Shown piece by piece: positions 16,970-25,972 of a stretch of 64,000 nt of DNA (positions within the stretch are counted from its first letter, which is position 1; each line of letters opens with the position of its first letter). The stretch is taken from positions 23,865-87,864 of the forward strand of contig JACJYC010000024.1 of NCBI GenBank assembly GCA_020636325.1. The letters run 5' to 3'. This DNA is from Lewinellaceae bacterium. GTDB taxonomy: Bacteria; Bacteroidota; Bacteroidia; Chitinophagales; Saprospiraceae. The translations under genes were made by a program, and so were the position numbers. The notes below the pieces were generated by a model, which was given only the letters and a program-made list of their open reading frames with translations, was not told where the DNA came from and did not search any database.

Positions 16970-18559
16970 ATGCAAAAAATGCTCTGCGTTCTGCTGTTGC
17001 TCAGTAGCACTTTCTCACTGTCCGGACAGGATTTCGACATCCTCATCCTCAACGGCAAGGTCATTGACGGGACCGGCAACCCCTGGCGCCTGGCGGATAT
17101 CGGGGTGAAGGACGGCAAGATCGCAGCGATCGGACATCTTTCCGGTGCACTTGCCGTCAAGACCATCGACGCTGCCGGCAAGGTGGTTTGTCCGGGATTC
17201 ATCGATGTGCATGCCCATGTGGAAGGCTCCATTGAGAACCGGCCCGCAGCCCGCAATTTCCTCCATGATGGGGTCACCACGCTCGTTACCGGCAATTGCG
17301 GCGGATCCCGGATCGATATCGGCAACTGGTTCAGGGAACTGGAGACCAAAAAGCTGTCCATCAATATTGCCTCGCTGATCGGGCACAATTCCGTCAGGCG
17401 TACGGTCATGGGTAATGAGGACCGCGATCCCACCCCGGAGGAGCTGCAGAATATGGAAACCCTCGTTCAGCGAGGTATGGAACAAGGCGCCGTCGGCCTT
17501 TCTACCGGCCTGATCTACCTGCCCGGTGCATTCGCCAAAACACCCGAAATTGTCGCCCTGGCCCGGGTTGCCCATACCTACGGCGGGGTTTATGCATCCC
17601 ATATCCGCCAGGAGGACGACCGGGTGCTGGATGCCATCAATGAGGCCGCCGTTATCGGGGAAGAATCCGGCATTCCGGTAGAGATCAGCCATTTCAAGAT
17701 CACCGGCAAGACCAATTGGGGCCGCACCGGCGAAATGATCCGGCTCGTGGAATCCTACCGGAAAAAAGGCGTCGATGTCACCGTGGATCAGTATCCCTAT
17801 ACCGCCAGTTCAACCGGACTGGATGTCCTGCTGCCGGAATGGTCGCGCGAGGGCACCAATGAAGAGGTGGCCGCCCGCCTCACCGACCGCGCTACCCGCA
17901 AAAAGGTCCTGAGCGAAATGAAAACCATGCTGGCCCGGACCGGTTTCAAAAACTATGCCTACGCCGTGGTCGCCGGCTGTCCCTGGGATTCGACCCTGAA
18001 CGGGAAGAACATCACCGAAATTACCGCCCTGTCCGTCAAAAAACCGAAAACGAAGGACGAAATGGAGACCGTCATCGACATGGTCGCCAAAGGAAGACGG
18101 GTGCAGATGGTGTACCATAAAATGAACGAAGAGGACGTGAAGACGCTCATGCGGTTGCCCTATGCCATGGTGGCCTCCGATGCGGGCATTCCCGCCTTCG
18201 GTGTCGGCAATCCGCATCCGAGGGCTTACGGGACCAATGCCAGGGTGCTGGGACGCTACGTCCGGGAATTGGGCATCCTGTCCCTGGAGGACGCCATCCG
18301 GAAGATGACTTCCCTGCCTGCGCAGAAATTCAACCTCCACGACCGGGGGCTGCTCCTGGTGGGTATGGCTGCCGATATCCTGGTGCTGGATCCGGACAAG
18401 GTGAGCGATACAGCCAGTTATGACCATCCACACGCCTACTCCACCGGTATCGAACAGGTCATTGTCAACGGGCTGCCCGTGATCGAAGACGGCAAACACA
18501 ACGGCGCCGGTGCAGGACAGGTGTTGCGCGGACCGGGATACCATATGGATCAACGGTAA
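16970..18559 (+). CDS. N-acyl-D-amino-acid deacylase (D-aminoacylase) family amidohydrolase
   Basis: A 529-residue amidohydrolase with a signal peptide (about 1-19), so exported. Metal-binding HAHVEG gives His81 and His83; GVTTLVTGNCGGS follows, a further catalytic-site segment EISHFK lies near 240, and VASDAGIPAFG near 405 supplies the conserved Asp. The composite domain with N- and C-terminal beta-sandwich strands is intact. The family hydrolyses N-acyl-D-amino acids or related amides and dipeptides. A short CCCC-A7-GGGG hairpin sits just upstream of the ATG. Confidence 0.88.
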   Translation: MQKMLCVLLLLSSTFSLSGQDFDILILNGKVIDGTGNPWRLADIGVKDGKIAAIGHLSGALAVKTIDAAGKVVCPGFIDVHAHVEGSIENRPAARNFLHDGVTTLVTGNCGGSRIDIGNWFRELETKKLSINIASLIGHNSVRRTVMGNEDRDPTPEELQNMETLVQRGMEQGAVGLSTGLIYLPGAFAKTPEIVALARVAHTYGGVYASHIRQEDDRVLDAINEAAVIGEESGIPVEISHFKITGKTNWGRTGEMIRLVESYRKKGVDVTVDQYPYTASSTGLDVLLPEWSREGTNEEVAARLTDRATRKKVLSEMKTMLARTGFKNYAYAVVAGCPWDSTLNGKNITEITALSVKKPKTKDEMETVIDMVAKGRRVQMVYHKMNEEDVKTLMRLPYAMVASDAGIPAFGVGNPHPRAYGTNARVLGRYVRELGILSLEDAIRKMTSLPAQKFNLHDRGLLLVGMAADILVLDPDKVSDTASYDHPHAYSTGIEQVIVNGLPVIEDGKHNGAGAGQVLRGPGYHMDQR

Positions 18560-18695
18560 ATAATTGAATAAGTCCGTTATCAGGTAACATACATTTAAAG
18601 GTCATTCCCGCTGAAGACCGGTTATTCCCCGTATCTTTCAACCTCAATGTTGATGGTTGATCGCATTTAAATCTTACCAACTAAAAACAAGACAC

Positions 18696-21506
18696 GTGAA
18701 AACCAACCTACCCGTCTTGCTGCTCCTGGCCGTCTTACTGGCGGCCTGTACCGCAAAAAAAGACAACAGCGCGCTGTGGATTTTGTCGGCTCCGGCGGGC
18801 GAACAATACACCCATATAGACCGGGCCGGTAAAACAGTCATCCCCAACGGCAGGTTCATCACGCCGGTCGGCAAGACCATTGTAACGGCGCCGCACCCTT
18901 ACGGATTGACCCTGAGCCCGGACGGAAACCTGGCTGTCACGGCCAATTCCGGGACGAGTCCGCTGTCCATTACCATTATCCGGAATATCCTGTCCGAACA
19001 CCCGGAAGTCCGGCAAGTGCCGCCCGGACCATCTACCGACCGGGGTGTGCTGGCCTCGGTCTTCATGGGGCTGGCCGTTGCACCGGACAATAAAACCATA
19101 TACGTAGCCGGCGGACAAGAAAACAAGATCTTCCTTTTTGACGCCCAAACAGGGGAGAAGATGGGCTTCATCGATTGCGCATCCGGGTCGGCTTCTTCGG
19201 ATTACAGCCATGGGTATATCGGCGACCTGAAGTTATCCGCCGATGGAAAAACCCTGTATGCCGTCGACCAGATCGGCTTCAGAATGGTCATTGCGGACAC
19301 GGAAACGCGCACCGTTATGCATTCGGTACCCGTGGGGCGTTACCCGTTCGGCGTCTGCTTGTCGAAGGATGAAAAAAGAGCTTATGTGGCCAATGTCGGG
19401 ATGTTCCAGTATGCCTGGATCAAGAACGGCCCCGGCGATTCCGCCGCCGTCAAACCGGTCCTTTTTCCGCCTTTTGGATTCAATACGGAGGAAATGAAGG
19501 AGGGGATTCACGAAGATTCGCTGGAAGTGCCGGGGCTTGGCGATCCCAACGCAGTGGAGGCTTTTTCCGTTTTCACGGTTGACCTGGAAAACGCGACAGC
19601 TCCGAAAGTGGTTGCCAGGATCAAGACCGGGCACCTGGTGGGCGCTTTGGTTGAAGACATACCCGCTGTGGGCGGTTCCAGCCCCAATTCGCTGGTGGCC
19701 ACCGACCAATATATTTTTGTCAGCAACGGGAATAACGACAATATTTCGGTGATCTCAACCGGACAGGATACCGTGGTTCGCACGATCCCGCTTATCCTTG
19801 ACGACCGGCTTCGCCAGTTCAGAGGGGTAATCCCGTTCGGACTGGCCGTAGATCCGGATCAGAAAAGGCTCTATGTCGCCGAATCCGGGATCAACGCGGT
19901 GGCGGTTATCCGGCTTTCCGACTTCAAGGTGCTGGGGCATATACCGACCGGCTGGTTCCCTTCCAAAGTGGAGGTTTCGCGTGACGGAAAACGCCTGATC
20001 ATTGCCAATGCCAAGGGGTTCGGGAGCGGCCCAAACGGCGGCGCCGACTTTGAGATCGGGCCGGAAGGCAGCTATATCGGCGCCCTGATGAAGGGAACCG
20101 TCCAGGTGGTAGACGTGCCCGGGGACGACGAACTTCCGGCCATGACCCAACAGGTGATCGACAACAATTTTCATTTTGCCCATGCCGGGGATCCGGAATT
20201 CCAGGCACGATCCGAAAACCCGGTTCCGTTGTACCCGGGGCAGCGCGAAAGCCCGATCAAACATATCGTATTCATTTCCAAGGAAAACCGCACTTACGAT
20301 GAGGTTATGGGACAAGTGGAGAAGGGAAACGGCGATCCGACCCTGGCGCGTTACGGCAGCGGGGTGGATTTCACCAATCGCGACCAGAGCAGTTCCGTAT
20401 CCGGCGCCACCATTATGCCCAACCACCTGGCGTTGGCGGCCCAATTTGCCGTTTCGGATAATTTCTACGTGGATTCCGACGTATCCGCCGACGGTCATCG
20501 CTGGCTGGTGAATACCTACCCCAACGAATGGTGCGAAACATCCACAGCGGCCAGTTACGGCGGCAACCGGAGCTTCAGGGAGGATTCCAAAGCGCCGGGC
20601 GTGTTTGCCATGAACGGGGCGGCCGGCGCAATTTATCCGGAAGACTACAACGAGGCCGGCTCCATGTGGGATCACCTGGAACGACACCAGGCCCGGTTCT
20701 ACAATTTCGGGTTCAGCATCATGTTCGAACCTGCCCTGTACGAACCCGACAACAAGCTTACAGGCATCCGGCATTACGTCAATTATCCGGTGCCGCAACC
20801 GCTTGAGGAGCGAACTTCAAAAATGTATCCCACCTATAACACGGCCATTCCCGACCAGTTCAGGATCGACCAGTTCATACGGGAGTTCGATCAAAAATGG
20901 ATGGGCGGACAGGATACCATGCCCCAACTGATCACGGTGATCATCCCGAACGACCACGGCGCCGGGGAACGACCGGAAGCGGGTTATCCGTTCCGGGAGA
21001 GCTATATGGCGGACAACGACCTGGCCGTCGGCCGCATTGTTGAATACCTCTCCCGGACCCCATACTGGAAGAGCATGATGATCGTCATTACGGAAGACGA
21101 TGCCCAGAACGGCGTCGACCATATCGATGCCCACCGAAGCCTGTTGATGGTGGTCTCCCCCTGGGTGAAACGGGATTACGTCAGTCATACCCATTACAGT
21201 TTCGGCAGCCTGTTCAAAACCTTCTGGAATATCCTCGGATTGCCGTATCTGAACCAGTACGACGCAGGCGCTACCGATCTGGCCGACTTTTTTACCGATA
21301 AACCGGACTTCAAACCGTATAACGCCATCCCCGCCGACATCCGGTTTTTCGACCCGCAAATGGCCCTCGACCCCTTTAGCGAGCACTTTGACTGGAAGGC
21401 CATTACCGAATCCCCGGAAATGGACGACGTCGAAGACATGATGCGCGAAAGCAAGGAACAGGATGAGTACCGGCTGGAGGATAGGGAGCGGAAGAAGAAA
21501 GAGTAG
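18696..21506 (+). CDS. Bifunctional YncE-like beta-propeller / phosphoesterase lipoprotein
   Basis: A 936-residue lipoprotein if started at the GTG 18696 (lipobox LLAAC, Cys18); an ATG at 18657 would add 13 residues. Residues about 30-480 form a YVTN/YncE-type beta-propeller with repeated LSPDGNLAVTAN-like strands. About 540-880 is an alkaline-phosphatase-superfamily phosphoesterase: KENRTYDEVMG at the metal site and a later NDHGAGE. The combination is common in Bacteroidota and Acidobacteria; the substrate is unknown. The charged end DRERKKKE runs straight into a CCACACCGCGGCGTGG hairpin. Confidence 0.85.
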   Translation: MKTNLPVLLLLAVLLAACTAKKDNSALWILSAPAGEQYTHIDRAGKTVIPNGRFITPVGKTIVTAPHPYGLTLSPDGNLAVTANSGTSPLSITIIRNILSEHPEVRQVPPGPSTDRGVLASVFMGLAVAPDNKTIYVAGGQENKIFLFDAQTGEKMGFIDCASGSASSDYSHGYIGDLKLSADGKTLYAVDQIGFRMVIADTETRTVMHSVPVGRYPFGVCLSKDEKRAYVANVGMFQYAWIKNGPGDSAAVKPVLFPPFGFNTEEMKEGIHEDSLEVPGLGDPNAVEAFSVFTVDLENATAPKVVARIKTGHLVGALVEDIPAVGGSSPNSLVATDQYIFVSNGNNDNISVISTGQDTVVRTIPLILDDRLRQFRGVIPFGLAVDPDQKRLYVAESGINAVAVIRLSDFKVLGHIPTGWFPSKVEVSRDGKRLIIANAKGFGSGPNGGADFEIGPEGSYIGALMKGTVQVVDVPGDDELPAMTQQVIDNNFHFAHAGDPEFQARSENPVPLYPGQRESPIKHIVFISKENRTYDEVMGQVEKGNGDPTLARYGSGVDFTNRDQSSSVSGATIMPNHLALAAQFAVSDNFYVDSDVSADGHRWLVNTYPNEWCETSTAASYGGNRSFREDSKAPGVFAMNGAAGAIYPEDYNEAGSMWDHLERHQARFYNFGFSIMFEPALYEPDNKLTGIRHYVNYPVPQPLEERTSKMYPTYNTAIPDQFRIDQFIREFDQKWMGGQDTMPQLITVIIPNDHGAGERPEAGYPFRESYMADNDLAVGRIVEYLSRTPYWKSMMIVITEDDAQNGVDHIDAHRSLLMVVSPWVKRDYVSHTHYSFGSLFKTFWNILGLPYLNQYDAGATDLADFFTDKPDFKPYNAIPADIRFFDPQMALDPFSEHFDWKAITESPEMDDVEDMMRESKEQDEYRLEDRERKKKE

Positions 21507-21792
21507 TGCCACACCGCGGCGTGGTTGAACCTTGATGCTGCCCGCCTTCGCTCTTGGGGAGCTATGGCGGACGGGGGATGCTGGATGCTGCCCGCCTTCG
21601 CTCTTGAGGAGCTATGGCGGACGGGGGATGCTGGATGCTGCCCGCCTTCGCTCTTGAGAGCTATGGCGGACGGGGGATGCTTGATACTGGAAACCGGATG
21701 CTGCCAACTGGCGAACTGCCCCGAAGGGACTCCCTTGGAGCAATACTGAGCTGTAATAGGTTTTGTGCATTAAGGATAGGTTTTCCTCTTTA

Positions 21793-21903
21793 GGGACCGT
21801 TCAGAATTTTGTGTCAACCGGATTTTTAGCATGCGCAGCTTGCTAAAAATCAGATCTTTGCGTTTTTTCGTCTTTGTGTGAAAACACTGTTTTGAACAAT
21901 CCC
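21793..21903. mobile_element. 111-bp MITE-like element, copy 2
   Basis: Same length and ends as the copy at 595-705. The internal hairpin (about 21822-21852) keeps its pairing with different bases: one C:G pair became T:A, one A:T became G:C, one G.T became G:C, and a single pair was lost (T.T). No target duplication is visible at the flanks, so this copy may be older or rearranged. Confidence 0.72.
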
Positions 21904-22291
21904 TGCGGTTCAATCATACACCTTAAGCCCGATACCATTCAACATGGGCCCATTGATGCCATCGCCGCTGCCACCAGGCTTCTTTAACCTTTCTACTTAA
22001 CCTTGATCTGACGGTCCGCGTTGCCGTTAAAATGGGGGTGGGAATTTTGGTGCATGCGCCGGAAAACGCGCCGGAAAATCTTCCGTCTCTACGGACACCC
22101 GACTTATCCTTCGACTACGCTCAAAAGATCCCCACTTACCACTTACCACTTACGACTTACGACTTACCACTTACGACTTACAACTTACGACTTACGACTT
22201 ACAACTTACAACTAACCCCTGATAACCGGCCACTGGTTGAACCGTCCGCGCCGGTGGTTGAAACAATTTCATTCCCGCCTTTTGCCGCGCC

Positions 22292-22299
22292 TACCTTTG
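22292..22299 (+). promoter_or_regulatory. -7 box TACCTTTG for the 22345 gene
   Basis: An exact TAnnTTTG match 45 bp upstream of the ATG, with TTTC (three of four bases of TTTG) 21 bp further upstream. Confidence 0.45.
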
Positions 22300-22344
22300 G
22301 CGGCGTAATCAAATTCATTTAACCAACACTTAAATTTCCAACCA

Positions 22345-22842
22345 ATGAAAAACGTATTGAAAAACGTCTTCCCTGCAATGACCCTGATCGCCTTTATGTT
22401 TGTGACGGGCGCTCCCCTGACGGCCCAGGAAACCAATCCGAACGTTGAAAAAGCCAAAGAAGTGTACCAGGAAAATTCGGTCAACCGCAAAACAACGGCC
22501 ACCGAAAACTCGGGTAATCGCCAGACCACCCGGCAGGCCAATGCAGAGATCGCCAAACCGGTAGCGGAAGAGAACAAATCCCAGCGCCAGGGGCAGTTCC
22601 AGGAAAACAGCACCGAACGGAAAGCCGTCGCCGCCGACGGCGTAACCAAAGAAGAAGCTGCCGCCGCCTACGGGGAGAACAGCACCGAACGGCGCACCCT
22701 GGCCGATGAGAACTCCACCCAACGCCGGGAAGTCGGCAAAGCGGCAGCCCAGAACAAGAGCGCTACCTCCGCCGGTAATACGACCAACCGCAGGAACACC
22801 ACCAAAACCAATACCGCCAACCGCAGAAACGGCGGCAATTAA
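22345..22842 (+). CDS. Small secreted protein with ENSxxR repeats
   Basis: A 165-residue protein with a signal peptide (ending about residue 28, LTAQ). The mature part is hydrophilic and repetitive: the core ENS-x-x-R (ENSVNRK, ENSGNRQ, ENSTERK, ENSTERR, ENSTQRR) recurs five times at 17-40-residue spacing, followed by NTTNRRNTTKTNTANRR. No family was recognised. The composition suggests a disordered or fibre-like exported protein. It has its own promoter box and a terminator downstream, so it is probably monocistronic. Confidence 0.75.
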   Translation: MKNVLKNVFPAMTLIAFMFVTGAPLTAQETNPNVEKAKEVYQENSVNRKTTATENSGNRQTTRQANAEIAKPVAEENKSQRQGQFQENSTERKAVAADGVTKEEAAAAYGENSTERRTLADENSTQRREVGKAAAQNKSATSAGNTTNRRNTTKTNTANRRNGGN

Positions 22843-22909
22843 AAAAGCGCCGGTCTCTGACCCTGAAGGCCAAAAGCAAAACAGCCCGAACATACCCAAA
22901 CCAAGGTCT

Positions 22910-22956
22910 CCGCAGATCACGTGGCTCCCCCGCCGGCGGGATCTGCGGGCTTTTGA
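22910..22956 (+). terminator. Hairpin terminator between two exported-protein genes
   Basis: CCGCAGATC (22910-22918) pairs with GATCTGCGG (22940-22948), followed by GCTTTTG. The T run is short. Confidence 0.55.
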
Positions 22957-23028
22957 ACCTGCATTTTAATCCCATCGATTAACCTGATTCCAACCCATTG
23001 CGGGGGATCGATCTGAAACGTTCAAACC

Positions 23029-23865
23029 ATGAAAAAATACCTCATTCCCGTCTTGATCGCCTTTGCAGGCGTTTCTGCCGCAAATGCCCAGGATTCCACA
23101 GTCGTCCTTCCTTCCACCTTTCAGGTGCGCCTGAGTTATGAAAGCCACGCGCTGCAATCCGGCAGGGATTTCGATGTTACCCAGTTTTTAATGTCCCCGT
23201 CGGTATTTTACAACCATCGCTCGGGTGTTTATGCCGGAGCAAGTGCGCTTTACCTCAGCGAATCCGATCCGGCAGTTTCACAGGTCAATTTCAGCCTGGG
23301 TTGCGGCCGGACCCTGACAGACAACTGGTACGCCTCCATGGGCTACAGCTATTCCCTGTATCCGGAAGGCGCCGAAAGCCCGCTTCCCCATGCCATCAGT
23401 GCCGGCCTGAGTTTCACCCGTGGAAAAATATCGGGTTCGATGAATTACGATTTCCTGTTTGGTGCGGAAAAGGCCCATCAGCTGACCCCGGGCGTCAGCG
23501 CGTATTTCGAAAAAGGGCTCAAAAAAAGCTGTTTCAGTTTTTCTCCCGGAGTCAGCGCAACCTTCGGGACGGCCAATGTGCCGCTGTCCCGGTTTTCGGA
23601 GCCTCTTTTCCAACGCGGAACAGGGGTATTATGGGAAAACCGAGATCAATTCCTGATGGCCAAATTCCCCAGAAGGGCGGCAGAAGACCGGAACGTTTTC
23701 GGCTTGATGTCCGTACAGGCGTTTTTGCCCCTGCAGTATGCCGTAAACCGGCTTTCGCTGGAATTATCGCTGAATCTGGTCCAACCCGTCGAATTGAAAA
23801 ACGAAGGCTACGAAAAACTTGAGCCGTCCATCTACCTCGGCGCAGCCGTCCAATACCGGATCTGA
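23029..23865 (+). CDS. Putative outer-membrane beta-barrel protein
   Basis: A 278-residue protein with a signal peptide (about 1-20, ending ANA). The remainder shows alternating hydrophobic and polar strands with many aromatic residues and glycines (VYAGASALYLS, NWYASMGYSYSLY, ISAGLSFTRG). Its C-terminus YLGAAVQYRI ends in an aromatic-X-hydrophobic pattern typical of outer-membrane barrels. It is weakly reminiscent of PorP/SprF-like barrels, but I cannot assign it to that family. Function unknown. Confidence 0.65.
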   Translation: MKKYLIPVLIAFAGVSAANAQDSTVVLPSTFQVRLSYESHALQSGRDFDVTQFLMSPSVFYNHRSGVYAGASALYLSESDPAVSQVNFSLGCGRTLTDNWYASMGYSYSLYPEGAESPLPHAISAGLSFTRGKISGSMNYDFLFGAEKAHQLTPGVSAYFEKGLKKSCFSFSPGVSATFGTANVPLSRFSEPLFQRGTGVLWENRDQFLMAKFPRRAAEDRNVFGLMSVQAFLPLQYAVNRLSLELSLNLVQPVELKNEGYEKLEPSIYLGAAVQYRI

Positions 23866-24009
23866 TATTAACCGACGCGCTCATCCTCCCATCTGACGAA
23901 GCTTCAGCGAAGTCGGCCTCCCTGTGCTGAGCGAAGTCGAAGTCTCACCCTCTCACCCTCTCACCCCTCTCACCCCTCTCACTCTCTCACCCCTCTCACC
24001 CCTCTCCCC
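23866..24009. repeat. CTCTCACC array and hairpin between convergent genes
   Basis: A hairpin of the window-wide family at 23895-23914 reads GAC-GAA-GCT-TC-AGC-GAA-GTC; the outer stem is GAC/GTC instead of GCC/GGC. A CTCTCACCC array at about 23945-24009 follows and ends exactly at the stop codon of the cohesin-domain gene. Confidence 0.8.
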
Positions 24010-24582
24010 CTACTGCACCTTCACCCCCCCATCCTGCGTCTCCAAACCGATAACTTTTTCCGCAAGGTTGACCACCTCCAGCGCCGTCGGGTCGCCGCTG
24101 AACCTGAAATAGGACGACTGGCCGGCCTTGCCGGTTGCCGTGAAGCAGACCTGGTAAAGGGCCCCGCCGTCGGCAACGGTCACGCCTTTCAGGTCGTTGT
24201 CTATCCAGACGAAGGTCAGGATGCCTTCCTTGGTGCGGTGGGCGCCGAAACTGTCAGGGCCGAGGTAGGGTAATCCGAAATTCCGGACCTCTTTGAAGGT
24301 GAGCACCTTGGGGTCCCAACGCATGGTATATTGCATGGACAGCAACATGCTGAAATTGGCTGCGCTCACAGTGATGCAAACCTCCTGACCCGGGCTTGTT
24401 TTAGCATAGCTGCCCGAGAGCTTGAGCGGAGGCTGGCTGACCGCCACCGGTGAATTGGATGCAGATACAGCCTGATCGGCAGCCTGCGCGGGAGCGACCG
24501 TTTGTTCGCGGTCATTGTGAGCGGATTCTCCCTTACAGGAAAATAAAAGCAGACCAACGGTCAAAAGCCAAAAATAGCGCAT
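24010..24582 (-). CDS. Cohesin-domain lipoprotein
   Basis: A 190-residue lipoprotein (lipobox FSC, Cys16), with a short linker rich in A, S and Q, then one cohesin-type beta-sandwich over about 55-190. Family features are SPGQEVCITVSAANFSMLLSMQ, the YTMRWDPKVLTF strand, and LTFVWIDND with a small ligand-binding loop. In anaerobes, cohesins dock enzymes in cellulosomes; in Bacteroidota single cohesin lipoproteins are common and their partners are mostly unknown. No dockerin was seen in this window. Confidence 0.82.
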   Translation of the reverse strand: MRYFWLLTVGLLLFSCKGESAHNDREQTVAPAQAADQAVSASNSPVAVSQPPLKLSGSYAKTSPGQEVCITVSAANFSMLLSMQYTMRWDPKVLTFKEVRNFGLPYLGPDSFGAHRTKEGILTFVWIDNDLKGVTVADGGALYQVCFTATGKAGQSSYFRFSGDPTALEVVNLAEKVIGLETQDGGVKVQ

Positions 24583-24600
24583 AGTTTACGGTTTTGTGGA

Positions 24601-24608
24601 CAAAGGTA
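24601..24608 (-). promoter_or_regulatory. -7 box TACCTTTG for the cohesin lipoprotein
   Basis: On the minus strand an exact TAnnTTTG match, ending 18 bp before the ATG. Confidence 0.4.
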
Positions 24609-24939
24609 TTAAAGCTGCATAAACAGATACAGTAGACGCCGAAAATTATGCCGGTCACTCCTGGATGCCCCCGCCCCGGCGGATGCAGAAGCGGCAACTG
24701 CAGTGCGCGGATTGATCCTACAAAAGAAACATAAGAAAAAAAAACTAATATTTTTTATTTGTAAATATGTAACAAAACAAGGCGATCGTCGCAGCCTGCG
24801 AATTTAGAAGTATGCGAATAATTTAATTTGAAAATAAACTGATTTATAGGATTTTATGCTGGAAATTTAATTTTTTATTGAATTAGGCGAGTAAAAAAAT
24901 GCGGTGTTTGCTATGTCACAAATAATAAAAAATGGCTTA
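24609..24939. other. AT-rich intergenic stretch without a recognisable gene
   Basis: About 330 bp, strongly AT-rich from about 24725 to 24920, in contrast to the surrounding GC-rich genes. No open frame of note. It may hold a promoter for the structured segment to its right (TAAATATG near 24762 resembles a -7 box), but nothing firm is visible. Confidence 0.5.
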
Positions 24940-25117
24940 GATTAGTTATCGCAGGCTCCCTTTCTTTGCATCATACAAAGCGGGTCAGGCAGGCAAAGGC
25001 TTGAAAAGATCCGAAAAGAACAGATCATTAGCTGCCGTAAGGCGCAAATATAGGAATTAATTGGGTGAGTGTTTGTTCATAGAATTTTATACCCCCGAGA
25101 GAATCGGGGGTTTTTTT
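24940..25117 (+). ncRNA. Candidate structured non-coding RNA ending in an intrinsic terminator
   Basis: A segment near 24946-24957 (TTATCGCAGGCT) is nearly complementary to AGCTGCCGTAA at about 25030-25041, which would close a roughly 95-base domain. Inside is a CTTTG...CAAAG hairpin. The stretch ends in a strong terminator at 25091-25117. There is no open frame. I compared it by eye with 6S, SRP and tmRNA and could not match any of them. Transcription is not shown. Confidence 0.3.
25091..25117 (+). terminator. Intrinsic terminator 1 of a tandem pair
   Basis: ACCCCCGA-GAGAA-TCGGGGGT is a perfect 8-bp stem followed by seven T residues. It is preceded by TTGTTCATAG, a sequence repeated before the second terminator. 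Confidence 0.85.
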
Positions 25118-25162
25118 CTCACCTGATCAAGAGATTTTTGTGTTGTTCATAGTGTTTGTATT

Positions 25163-25194
25163 AAAGCCTTGACGCCCCCGTCAAGGCTTTTTTT
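25163..25194 (+). terminator. Intrinsic terminator 2 of a tandem pair
   Basis: AAAGCCTTGAC-GCCCCC-GTCAAGGCTTT is a perfect 11-bp stem with a run of T residues. It lies immediately upstream of the pdxH promoter, so it would insulate pdxH from upstream transcription. Confidence 0.88.
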
Positions 25195-25195
25195 G

Positions 25196-25227
25196 TTTGC
25201 GCATCTCCGCCTATTCCGGTATCTTTG
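25196..25227 (+). promoter_or_regulatory. Bacteroidota-type promoter of pdxH
   Basis: TTTG at 25196-25199, a 20-bp spacer and TATCTTTG at 25220-25227 give a full match to the Bacteroidota -33/-7 consensus (TTTG, about 20 bp, TAnnTTTG). The predicted leader before the pdxH ATG is about 55-60 bases. Confidence 0.7.
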
Positions 25228-25290
25228 CTTGCTGCGTGTTTCCCGCGTCAACTCACGGAGAGCACCGGTGTTCTGAATAATCCTGCACAC

Positions 25291-25944
25291 ATGTCTTTGA
25301 ATCTTGAACAAATGCGGGAAGAGTACCTGCAATCCGAATTATCGGAGAAATCCCTGCTCAATGATCCCGTTGAACAATTCAAAACCTGGTTTGAACAAGC
25401 CCGTTCCGCCGGGTTGCCGGAACCCAACGCCATGACCCTGGCTACCTGTACGCCCGATGGAAGGCCGTCCGCCAGGGTGGTATTGCTGAAAAGTGTCGAT
25501 GAAGCCGGTTTTGTGTTCTTTACGAATTATCAAAGCCGCAAATCCGTTGAACTGGAGGAAAACCCCCACGCGACCCTGCTGTTCTCGTGGCTCGAACTGC
25601 AACGCCAGGTCCGGATCGAAGGCATTTGCGAACGCATCAGTGAAGCGGAATCGACCGCCTATTTCCAATCCAGGCCGCGCGGCAACCAGATCGGCGCCTG
25701 GGCATCTCCCCAGAGCCGGGTCATAGCCGACCGGGAGCAGCTGGAGCAAAAAATGGCCGACCTGAGCCGCCGGTTCGAAGGAGTCGATCCGCTGCCCAAA
25801 CCCCCGCATTGGGGCGGTTTCCGGGTTATTCCTTATCGCATCGAATTCTGGCAGGGTAGGGGAAGCCGCCTGCACGACCGCCTGGTATACGAGCCCTCAA
25901 TAACGGGTAAAGGCCAATGGACTATAAGCCGTCTGGCGCCCTGA
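25291..25944 (+). CDS. pdxH: Pyridoxamine 5'-phosphate oxidase
   Basis: A 217-residue FMN enzyme that oxidises pyridoxamine or pyridoxine 5'-phosphate to pyridoxal 5'-phosphate. Family landmarks are MREEY near the N-terminus, ATCTPDGRPSARVVLLKSVDE (FMN-binding strand), TNYQSRKSVELEENP, QVRIEG, SRPRGNQIGAWASPQS, and the C-terminal EFWQGRGSRLHDR followed by LAP. Length is typical. The ATG at 25291 is chosen because the upstream frame crosses the promoter and terminator. Confidence 0.95.
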   Translation: MSLNLEQMREEYLQSELSEKSLLNDPVEQFKTWFEQARSAGLPEPNAMTLATCTPDGRPSARVVLLKSVDEAGFVFFTNYQSRKSVELEENPHATLLFSWLELQRQVRIEGICERISEAESTAYFQSRPRGNQIGAWASPQSRVIADREQLEQKMADLSRRFEGVDPLPKPPHWGGFRVIPYRIEFWQGRGSRLHDRLVYEPSITGKGQWTISRLAP

Positions 25945-25972
25945 TCCTTTTCTCTCGTCCAAAAACAGCATA

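Larger units (their letters stand above)
21507..22344. repeat. 838-bp composite repeat gap
   Basis: No gene is supported. In order: near-palindrome CCACACCGCGGCGTGG (21509-21524); three copies of a roughly 50-bp block with hairpin module plus GGATGCTGG words (21539-21700); a block nearly identical to 14150-14256 (21677-21779); MITE copy 2 (21793-21903); about 220 bp in which I see nothing; an ACTTACGACTTACAA array (22131-22213); and the leader of the next gene. Confidence 0.8.

Noticed and set aside
23029..23865. PorP/SprF call for this barrel
   Set aside because: It lacks the HFSQFYLSPLNLNPA-type motif that is clear in the gene at 30209-31258.
24940..25117. 6S RNA, SRP RNA or tmRNA assignment
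   Set aside because: The lengths are loosely compatible, but none of the diagnostic sequences (SRP GGAA-loop region, tmRNA tag frame, 6S closing stem) could be found, so it is listed as unassigned.
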